Made by a program: the position numbers and the translations under genes. 64,000 nt of DNA. It comes from Dastarcus helophoroides. Lineage: Eukaryota > Arthropoda > Insecta > Coleoptera > Bothrideridae. This document shows, piece after piece, positions 54,844-64,000 of the stretch. The stretch covers positions 10,962,442-11,026,441 of the forward strand of contig CM053332.1 in assembly GCA_028583605.1 (NCBI GenBank), given 5' to 3'. The notes under the pieces were generated by a model that ran no database searches, was not told the origin of the DNA, and saw nothing but the letters and a program-made list of their open reading frames with translations. The stretch's first letter is position 1; each line of letters starts with the position of its first letter.

Positions 54844-57775
54844 AAATCTATGCTTTTCTCAAAATTTTGACTTATTTGCTTAATTTTTGCTTTTTTCTCA
54901 AAACTTTCTGGAAATTAGACTTTCATGTTAATTTGAATCTTTTTGAAAAATTCTAGTTTTCTATTTTTAATGTAATCTGAAAAATGTTTACGCTTTTGAA
55001 TATTTTAAATTTTTTGAAAGAAATGTCGATATTTTCTTATAATTTTGACTTTTAAATGAAAATGTTGACTTTTTTTGTATATACGATTAATTTGCTTTTT
55101 TTTAACTTCGACCTTTTTTCAGAATTTTGACTATTTATGGAAGTTTTGATTTATTAAAACTTTGGAATTTTTGTTTTCAAAAATTGTGGCTTTTCTCTTT
55201 CATGTAAATTCGATTTTTATTTGAAAAATTCTTTTTTTTAAAATTCCGACCTCTTATTATCGAAATGTCGACCATTTTCCAAAATATCAAGTTTTTTGAC
55301 AATCTCAACATTTGTTCTTGACTATTTTTTAAAATTTTGACTTTTTAAAAATTTAGACTTGGAAAAAAAAATGACGAAGTTTCGACTTTTATGTAGATTG
55401 GCTCCCTTGTTTGAAAGATTTTGCTTTTTTTTGAAAATTCTTTTTTTTTAATTTTCACTATTTCTCGGAGTTTCGACTTTTTTTAGAGTTGAACCTCTTT
55501 TCAAATGTTCGACCATTTTTCGAAATTTCGGCAACTTTCCACAATTTTGTCTTTTTTGACAAAACTTCAAGTTTTGTTCAATATTGTTACTATTTCTTGG
55601 AATTTTGACCCTTTTGCAAATTGCGACTTTTTTAAAAAAAATTTGACTTTCTCGGAATTTAAACTTTTACGTAAATTTGAACATTAGGTAAAAAATTCAG
55701 GTTTTTTAAAAATTTCGACTTTTTTGAAAAGTTAGGTTGCAACTTAACATGGAAGATAAATAATTTATAGACCAAATTTTTTTTTTACGTTTTGACCATA
55801 ATTTGAAAAATTGGACTGCAAATTTCTGCCTTTCATTTCATTTTTTTCAAAATTTCATCTTTTACGTAAATTTGAGTTTTAGTTAGAAATTCTATTGTTT
55901 TATTTCGACCTTTTTGAAAAGTGGTATTGTTTCAAAATTTCGTCTTTTATCTAAATTTGACTCTTTTTGAACATTTCTATCTTTCATCGTCCAAATTTCG
56001 ACTTTTTCGTGAAATATCCACTTTTTTCAAAATTTTTACTATTCAAAAATTTTGACGTTCAAAATTTCAAATTGAAAAAAATGACTCGAAGTTTCGACTT
56101 TTATGTAAATTGGCTCCTTTGAAACATTTTGCTCTTTTTTAGCATTTTTCGTTTTTTTTTTAATTCTTTTTCTGGAAGTTACGTCTTTTTTTTAGCGTTG
56201 GAACTCTTCAAATTTTCGGCAGTCTTCCACAATTTTGCCTTTTTTTAAAAACGTTCAAGCTTTGTTCAGTATTGTTACTATTTCTCGAAATTTTGACCCG
56301 TTCGAATATTGCGACTTTTTTTCAAAAATTTTTGACTTTCTCCAAATTTAAACCCTTACGTAAATTTGAATATTAGTTAAAAAAATTCGATTTTTTCAAA
56401 ATTTTGACTTTTTTGAAAAGTTGGATTATTTCAAAATTTCGACTTTTACGTTTTGACCATAATTTGAAAAATTGGACTCTGGAAATTTCTACCTTTTATC
56501 ATCTAAATTTCAACTTTTTCTCGAAGTATCGTATCCACCCACTTTTTTCAAAATTTTAACTTTTAAGTAAATTTCAATTTTACTTAAAAAATTCGATTGT
56601 TTTATTTTTAAAATTTCGACTTTTTTGAAAAGTGGAATTGTTTAAAAATTTAGACTTTTGTGTAAATTTGACTTTTTGAAAATTTCTATCTTTCATCGTC
56701 CAAATTTCGACTTTTTCTTAAAAATAACCACTTTTTTCAAAATCTTGACTTTTCAAAAATCTCGACTTGAAAAAAATGATTTGAAGTTTGGACTTTTATG
56801 TAAATTGGCCCCTGTAGTTTAGATTTTTTTTGAAAATTCGTTTTTTTAATGTTGACTTTTTATCGAAGTTTCGCCTTTTTTAAGAGTCGAACTTCTCATA
56901 TTTTCGACCATTTTTTAAAATTTCGGCAATTTTCCACAATTTTGACTTTTTTAAAAAAACTTCAAGCTTTGTACAATATCCTTACTATTTCTCGGAATTT
57001 TGACCCTTTTGAAAATTGGAACTTTTTTCAAAAATTTTGATTTTCTCGGAATTTAAACTTTTACGTAAATTTGAATATTAGTTCCAGATTTCGATTTTTT
57101 GAAAATTGCGACTGTTTTGAAAAGTTTGGTTTATTCAGAATTTCCACTTTACCTAATATTTTGACCATAATTTGAAAAATTGGACTCTGCAAAGTTCTCC
57201 CTTTCATCATCCAAATTTCAACTTTTTCTCGAAATATCTGTCCACTTTTTTCAAAATTTCAACTGTTACTTAAATTAGAGTTTTAGTTAAAAAAATCGAT
57301 TGTCTTATTTTGACTTTTTTTAAAAGTTTGGATATTCCAAAATTTCAAATTTTACGTTTTCACCATAATTAAAAAATTGGACTCTTGGAAGTTTCTACCT
57401 TTCGCCATTCAAATTTTAGCTTTTTCTCGAAGTATCCGCTTTTTCAAAACTTCGTAAACTGCGTAAATTTGAATTTTGATTGAAAAATTCGATTGTTTTA
57501 TTTTGAAAATTTCGACTTTTTTTAAAAAAAGTGGGATTGTTTCAAAATTTCGACTTCTATATAAATTTGACTCTTTTTGAAAGTTTCTATCTTTCATCGT
57601 CCAAATTTCAACTTTTTCTTGAAGTATCCACTTTTAAAATTTCGACTTTTTGAAAATGTTTACCATTGCTCGAAACTTTGAACTTTTACAGATTTGACTT
57701 TTTTAAAAACTCGTTTTTTTCCTCTGGATCTCCATTTCTAAATTGGGATTATTAAAAGTTTTTGTCTTCAACATT
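54844..57775 (+). repeat. Low-complexity repeat block, pyrimidine-rich
   Basis: Continues the block interrupted by copy 10. Contains the 700-bp tandem units described separately. No genes. Confidence 0.75.
55380..57620 (+). repeat. Tandem repeat, unit about 700 bp, about three copies
   Basis: The order TATGTAAATTGGCTCC, GAGTTGAAC, TTTCCACAATTTTG, TTCAAGCTTTGTTCAATAT, TACTATTTCTCG, TTTTGACCC recurs, with the AATAT/TACTATTTCTCG zone near 55590, 56275 and 56985. A further related unit lies near 54190, before copy 10. Confidence 0.65.
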
Positions 57776-57779
57776 TTTG

Positions 57780-57880
57780 TAATTCATCAACTATGACCAC
57801 GTGGCACCTCACCGGGTCCCGATGAAGCTCAAGCCCTGGGAGATTTGCCCCTCCTTTACGGCGGGCCACACTTAAGCTCT
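57780..57880. other. GC-rich island
   Basis: About 100 bp with CACGTGGCACCTCACCGGG and TTTACGGCGGGCCACAC, sharply unlike its surroundings. Probably the end of an unrecognised transposable element, but no partner end was found. Confidence 0.35.
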
Positions 57881-57955
57881 CTGAATTTTTGTAGTTAGCT
57901 TTGGAAAATATCTAGGTTAAACGATAAAATCTCTACTTTTCTTACTGGTCTTTAC

Positions 57956-58896
57956 TAGTGTTGGGCTATTCGAATACAAGTTGTGAGATGTATTCGATTC
58001 TACCATGATCTCGAATACATCCGATTCTCAACTGAAGTATTCGAATACTTCCAGACTCCGTGAGTTGAAGTGAGAATATGAATAGAATCGGTTCTCGCCT
58101 CGCCAAGCAACATTTCATCATCGCATGATTCATAAGTTCTCGGGTACTTGCTTGCATTCGAATACAAAATATGTATTCGAATACAAAATGTGTATTCGAA
58201 TACAAAATGTGTATTCGAGATTGTGGTAGTCCGATACAACAAAACATTGGAATGCTGAGTAGCGAATAGAATCGGTCTCCTAACTAACTACGCTATATCT
58301 CCGATTCTTAACTTCTCCGTTGTTGAATACTGTACCCGATTCTTGTATTCGACATCTTAGACAGGCATTATTGAATGCGTATTTTATTCGAGATCATTTT
58401 TATTCGGGATGATTGGTTACGCATTATGCTCGCACACTCATGCATTCGAGTATGTATCTAATTTTAATTTATTGCTTCATCCTTCTCATAAAATTATTAA
58501 ATAACGAAATGCTTAGGTACTTTTTAAAATCTGGATCCCAATTTTAATAATGAAATTTAACAATATCTGGAAATACAGTGCCAATATGCGAATCCAATCA
58601 AAGTTAAAGATACGTATGTGAATTCTAAAACTTCAAGATTTATTTATATTAAGAAATTTAAATACATTCAGTTAGGGAATTGCCAATTATGGGCATAGGT
58701 ACGGAAGTAGTGAAATCGAAAGTCATATCTCGCCACCACATACCTCGAATAGGCCGCCGAGACAATTTTTCTAGTAGATATTTAGGTTAGGTTATCCCAT
58801 AATTCGATTCTTTGTATTCGAATACTTATTCGATTCTCAAAAGTATTCGAATTCAATGTATTCGATTCTGAAAATCGTTCGATTATTCCAACACTA
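57956..58896 (+). mobile_element. Non-autonomous hAT transposon with 8-bp target duplication
   Basis: A 941-bp element with inverted ends TAGTGTTGG...CCAACACTA. It is bounded by perfect copies of GTCTTTAC at 57948-57955 and 58897-58904, the 8-bp target duplication typical of hAT. The interior has many TATTCGAATAC palindromic words, including three 19-bp units (ATTCGAATACAAAATGTGT) at 58156-58212. It encodes no transposase, so mobilisation would need an autonomous relative. A second copy starts at 63538. Confidence 0.92.
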
Positions 58897-58904
58897 GTCT
58901 TTAC

Positions 58905-59939
58905 CGTGGTGTTATCTCAACTATATTTATTTAATGTATTCCATTTTGCAACAAGAATTTGCTATTAATTTATAAATTAGAATCACATGTCAGCGAATCC
59001 GTTTATAATTGTAAATTTAAATGTACGATTTTTATAAATGTTATGTTCTATATTTTCCACGTGGTTGCATAAAAGTCATAATTTTATGCACAACTGTTAT
59101 TAGATCGTTAGGTAACCTTGAAACTGAAAGTTATGTATTCTTTACGTGTTATTATTAATTACATATAAAGTTGAGGAACCTTGAGAAAAAAAATTGAAAA
59201 TGAAAGTAAGCATATTCCTTATTCTTATAACACATTTTAAATAAGACTAATAAAAGAAATGTCAATTTATTACACTAATGAGCTAATTTAACATAGTTTT
59301 GTTATTATTTATATAAAAAGGAAATTATAACGTTTTGAACTTTATAACTTTATGATTGCGTATCATCTTTGTTCTATAGCCTCGCAGCTCGCAGACAATA
59401 TGACTACAATATTTGGCCCATGTTTAATGCCGATGTTATGAAGAGAAAATATTCAAACTATTTAAATATTTACGTTCTTTATCGCAGCCGCTATCGCGTG
59501 TAATTAATATGTGTTTAAACGACGTCCCTGAGCTATCCTTCTATTGTGATAATTTCTAAATATGGATCTCCATTACCGTATTTAACTGGTAGCATAATAA
59601 GACATTTTCATGACTGGTAGGTTGCTTTTGAGGAGTGATGTAGAAGGTAGTACTTTTTTCGAGAAAAGATTAACCTTTCAGAAAACAAATTTAAATTCGA
59701 TCTTTTTACTTTGATTAAAATGTTATTTTTGAAGCTTTTATTCACGTATAATAAAGCAACCTTTATAATACGTCCCAGATTAAGGCGGGGGTCTGGTAAA
59801 TCGCTAAGTACGATTTGGCTCTCGGATTTACATGCCCAGTTGAGGGGGGTTAGGAGAACAGAGACGGAAGGGGTTTCGGAGGGGAATTGAGTAAGAAGTT
59901 CGGTTTACGTCGTTCGAATTCGCAATCTTTCATATCCTC
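58905..59939. other. Unique DNA with GC-richer patch
   Basis: No gene recognised. A patch at 59775-59890 (AAGGCGGGGGTCTGG, GAGGGGGGTTAGGAG) precedes the next low-complexity block. Confidence 0.35.
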
Positions 59940-60858
59940 ACTTTACTGATATCATACTGTGTAACTTCATAAATATCAATTTTATCTCAAAATTTGGATA
60001 TTTTAAAAATTTTGTATTTAGGCATTTAACTTTTATTTTTCTTTTCTTAATTTTCCTGAAAGGACCTTTTTTTCTTCTATTTGTGAAATTGAGTCTTACT
60101 TGCCCAATTTTTTTTCTATATCGACACTTTTTTTAAATTCTGAGAAGATTTTTTGAACATTCTCGACTTTGTATCTACTAATTTCCATTTTATCCAAATT
60201 TTGAATTATTTTAGCAAAATCGCAAGTTTCAATTCGAAATTTTGTCCGTAAAAAGTTGTAGACTTTTTCAGAACTCATAATTTTAATTTTGTTATTCCGG
60301 AGTTGCAAAAAAGTATTTATTTTTTAATTAAATACGGAATTTGATAGTAAGGTGAAAGCTTAAGATTTAATTTTGGGGATTAAACTTAAAAATTGGACAA
60401 AGGTGAAATATCAAGATATATAAAATAATTCAAAAACTATCACATTTTTTATAATTGAAAACTTTTTCGAAATCTGCAGAGTTTTAAGTTTTCACTTGTA
60501 ATTACCATTTTTTTTCTTAATTTTACGCCTTACAATTGAAATTTCCTTATTTCAGTCGAAATTTCAGTAAACAACTGTAATATTTTAAGAACTATTCGAC
60601 CATTCAAGTTTAAGACCAAAATTTTGTGAAAGAAGTGAAAATTTCTAGTTTAAAATTTTAAAAAGGTAGTCGAAATTTCTCAAAAAAATTCGGAATTTTG
60701 TTTAGAAACTTTTTAAATTTTTCAAAAAAATAGAAACTATTTTTTAATTTCGATTTCAGAAACAAAATGTGAAGAATAAAGTCAAAATTTTGAGACTCAA
60801 ATCGAAATTCCAAGAATCAAGTTGAAAATGTTGAGATTATGAAGTCGAGAGTTTGAGA
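59940..60858. repeat. Low-complexity repeat, less regular
   Basis: Pyrimidine-rich to about 60600, then purine-rich. More diverged than other blocks. Confidence 0.55.
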
Positions 60859-61187
60859 AAAATTGAAATACAAAGATTGTCCCCTGAAACCAAGAAAGAT
60901 TAAAAAACACAACAAAGGTTGCTCTTAACGCGTTTCGACAGCCAAACTATCATCTTCAGTATCTCTCTGAAAATGATAGCTTGATTGTCGAAACGCGTTA
61001 GAGCAACCTTTGTTGTGTTTTTTAAATCTTTATTGGTTTCAGTCAGTATCTTTTTGAAGATGATAGCTTGGCTGTCAAAACGCGTTACAGCCACCTTTGT
61101 TGTCTATTTTAATCTTTCTTGGTTTCAGGGGACAATTTTTGTTTTTTAATTTTTGAAGATAACCAAGTACCAGTCTGTTCCACCAAA
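60859..61187. mobile_element. Hammerhead-bearing foldback repeat, copy 11 (three arms)
   Basis: A left arm (CCTGAAACCAAGAAAGATT ... CATCTTCAG) is followed by two successive right arms, each from GTATCTNTNTGAA through GGTTTCAG. The last ends in the complete outer end, CCAGTCTGTTCCACC. The left hammerhead core (minus strand, 60920-60965) keeps CTGAAGA, stem II and GAAA. The first right core reads CTGAAAA. The second reads TTGAAGA with CAAA. The tandem right arms indicate a head-to-tail dimer joined to an inverted arm. Confidence 0.85.
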
Positions 61188-63115
61188 ATTGAGAAAAATT
61201 GTAAACTTGTAAATTTTATGTTATTTAAAGGGTTTGTTAAAATTTGGACTTTTAAAAACAAAATTTTGAGAAACGAGTGAAAATTCTAAAATTAAAAAAG
61301 GCTATATTTAAATAAATTCTGAAAAAAAGTCAAAAAGTTTAAATTGGAAATTTCAAATTATTTTCTAAAAACAGAGGCTTTGAAATAGAATATCTAGAAA
61401 AAAAGTCGAAATTATAAGATTTCCAAAATTTGCGTTTTACAAATGTCAATTTTGATTGATTTTTATGTTTATTTATTTATTTATTTATTCTTAAAGTTAA
61501 ATTTATAATCCATATTTTCTTAAACTCGAATTTAGAACCCAGAATTTCAGATTTAAGTCAACATTCTGGAAAAAACTGAACAAAATTATGCCAGAAATGT
61601 AAAAATTTTTCATGGAATTTTGAAATTAAAAAAGACGTCGCATGAATTTTTTAAAATTCTTTAAAATTTAAAAAATAAATTTTTCTTTTTCTATTTTTTG
61701 ACTGGAAAGTAAAGGCTGAAAATTTAATTTTTCTTTCTATAATTGCAGTCCAAATAAAAAAAGACAATTTCAGATTTAAATTGGAAATTTTGAAAAAAGG
61801 CCAAAATTTTTAAAAAATTCTAACTCATCTTTAGAATTGCACCTTTGAATTATGAAAAAAATAACGATTTTATATTTGAACTGAAATTTTTGTAAAATAG
61901 CAACAGATTTAAAAAAAAATTAGATTTATGTAAGGAAGTTCTCGAGTTCCCATTAGTCACAAAACTTTGATTTCAAATTGAAATATTCGATATTCTTGTC
62001 GACGTTTTCCATCAAATTTCAAAATCTCTCGGAAAATTCGAATAGTTTAAACTTTAAATTCAACATTTCGAGAGACAAGCTTGAAATTGGGCTAACGAAT
62101 TGCAAACTTATAAAAAAATCCTTTGACACGTATTCCTTCTTTCAGTTCTCTCAGTAGGTAAAGTACATAGTGACTTAAAAGTGTTTCCTTTTACCCTTTT
62201 TGTTTCCTGTTAATTCCTTTAAAATTAACATATACTTTTCTACAAAGATACGGAAGAACAGTCTTTTCTCGAAATTACGAATTTTCTTTGAAAATTCTTC
62301 TTTGTTGGTTGGCACTTCGGCTTTACTCTCAAAATTCAACTTTTTTCGAAAAATTTGTCTTTGAGGCAACTTTTTTGTTAATTTCCACAAAATGTTTACC
62401 TTTTTTTCTTTTAATTCGTGCTAGTTGGAGTGTTGGCATTTTTCTAAACTTCGGTTGTATAGTAATTTCGACTTCGAATTTTCTAATAATTCGAATTTTC
62501 GAAAATGTTGACCTGGTCGGAATTATTCGTTTGTTCACTTTTTTAAAATGTCGAAAGTGTCAAAAAATCAGAATGTTTTAAAGAAAATTGAGATCTACAA
62601 CAAAATAAAAATTTCCTGAAAAGTTGAAATTTTGCAAAATTAGGAAGTTCCAAAAATAGCACTATTTTAGAAAAAGGGAAAATTTTGAAATGGTTACATT
62701 TTTCTAATTAAGTCAAAGTTTTGTTTGTTTAAAGTGAGAATTGGAAGGAAATAAGTGGAAATTTTAAAATGTCCAAGTCGAAATCATTAAAAAAAAGTCG
62801 AAATTAAAAATGTCAAATTCTTCAAGAAAAACTAGAGATTTTGAAAAAAAAAGTTGAAAATATGTATCCGAAAATAGGAATTCTCAAGAAAAGTCGAAAT
62901 ATTTAGTGAGTGGTCGAAATTTTTAAAACTAAATAAGGAAAAGTCGAAATTATCATAAAAATCCTCAATTCCTCAAAAAAATTCATAATTTTCAAAAACA
63001 GTCCAAAGTTTCAAGATGCCGAAATTATGAAAAAAGTTGAGATTTTCTAAAAACTGTCGAAATTTGGAAAAAGCCAAAATTATCGTAAAATTCAAAATTT
63101 TCGGAGCTGAAATTT
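61188..63115. repeat. Low-complexity repeat block with polarity changes
   Basis: Purine-rich to about 61990, pyrimidine-rich to about 62540, purine-rich again to about 63115. Contains a TTTA microsatellite (61466-61487). Frames are by-products of the repeat. Confidence 0.65.
61466..61487. repeat. TTTA microsatellite
   Basis: About five consecutive TTTA units within low-complexity sequence. Confidence 0.75.
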
Positions 63116-63537
63116 TTATTTTCCCAACGCCTTTTCTCCTATCGTTAAGGTAAGAACTAAATACCTGCTATACATATCTATTAATTAATTATTTGAAAAA
63201 CAATTTCGTTCTTTGTAGATATAATTGGTCGAATTTCGACTAAAGTGATGCTAGTAGAATGTAACATTTCCAATTTAAATGATATAAAATCAATTTCTCT
63301 CTTTTTGCTTAAATCTGTCATAGCATTTATTTACCTAAGCAATTTATATTTTTCCAAAGAGTAATATAAAAATGTTAATTAGGAGAGAAAAAAATTCTTC
63401 TAAACATATCAAAACAAAAACCACTAAATATTCAGTAAATGATTGTAAGCTACAAATACTAAACAATTATTTTACTCTCAAACTCTGATAGAACAAATGT
63501 TTTAATATTGTTTATTATTATTATGATATGTTTGCCG
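63116..63537. other. Unique DNA
   Basis: No feature recognised before the second hAT copy. Confidence 0.3.
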
Positions 63538-64000
63538 TAGTGTTGGGCTATTCGAATACAAGTTGTGAGATGTATTCGATTCTACCAAGATCTCGAATAC
63601 ATCCGATTCTCAACTGAAGTATTCGAATACTTCCAGACTCCGTGAGTTGAAGTGAGAATATGGATAGAATCGGTTCTCGCCTCGCGCAAGCAACATCTCA
63701 TCATCGCATGATTCATAAGTTCTCGGGTACTTGCTTGCATTCGAATACAAAATATGTATTCGAATACAAAATGTGTATTCGAATACAAAATGTGTATTCG
63801 AATACAAAATGTGTATTCGAGATTGTGGTAGTCCGATACAACAAAACATTGGAATGCTGAGTAGCGAATAGAATCGGTCTCCTAACTACGCTATATCTCC
63901 GATTCTTAACTTCTCCGATGTTGAATACTGTACCCGATTCTTGTATTCGAGATCTTAGACATAGATTATTGAATGCGTATTTTATTCGAGATCATTTTTA
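63538..64000 (+). mobile_element. Second copy of the non-autonomous hAT transposon, cut by window end
   Basis: Starts TAGTGTTGGGCTATTCG and is nearly identical to 57956-58415, in the same orientation. It has four rather than three of the 19-bp ATTCGAATAC units (63739-63814). The left flanking 8-mer is GTTTGCCG, different from the other copy, so this is an independent insertion. The right end lies beyond the window. Confidence 0.88.

Noticed and set aside
57966..58247. Open frames on the minus strand over the hAT element, repeated at 63582-63849
   Set aside because: They are produced by the 19-bp ATTCGAATAC units. Peptides repeat FVFEY/FCIR motifs and are not protein-like. The element is non-coding.

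Overview
This window looks like non-coding DNA of an arthropod, probably an insect. It is very AT-rich, has no bacterial-style gene packing, and carries mariner and hAT transposons, gypsy-type LTRs and non-LTR retrotransposon remnants of types common in insects. I found no complete host gene. The only host coding signal I support is a short candidate first exon (1874-1958, + strand) with a signal peptide and a strong splice donor. If it is real, most of the window may be intron. Long open frames elsewhere are rich in Phe, Leu, Lys and Asn and are by-products of the low-complexity repeats.

Layout. Roughly half of the window is a degenerate low-complexity sequence built on the theme TTTTTGAAAATTTCGAC or its complement. 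The blocks lie near 0.3-1.2, 3.2-9.2, 13.7-18.7, 21.6-26.1, 30.5-35.0, 41.5-42.7, 45.4-49.5, 51.7-57.8 and 59.9-63.1 kb. They are organised, not random. Several hold tandem units of about 280-700 bp, two hold long inverted repeats, and one stretch of about 1.5 kb (21.5-23.1 kb) recurs in opposite orientation at 47.7-49.1 kb. Several blocks abut hAT-like transposon ends whose subterminal DNA is made of short palindromic words. This suggests that the 'satellite' is largely the body of long non-autonomous elements.

Between the blocks lie recognisable mobile elements: a decayed mariner with a 260-bp internal duplication (13916-15254), an internally deleted mariner (29539-30427), a Tc1/mariner-like element with a DUF4817-type transposase (about 39.8-41.4 kb), two LTRs (38.7-39.8 kb), two LINE fragments, small MITE-like elements, and two near-identical non-autonomous hAT copies (57956-58896 with a perfect 8-bp target duplication, and 63538 to the window end).

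The most interesting signal is catalytic-RNA-like. A sequence at 19236-19278 (- strand) matches a minimal type I hammerhead ribozyme core. A separate interspersed family, present in eleven copies and often as palindromic inverted dimers, carries a hammerhead-like core at the inner end of its arms. This resembles the small non-autonomous retroelements (retrozymes) and Penelope-like elements known to carry hammerheads. No Penelope reverse transcriptase is visible here.

All calls come from reading the sequence. Family names rest on remembered motifs, not on searches.
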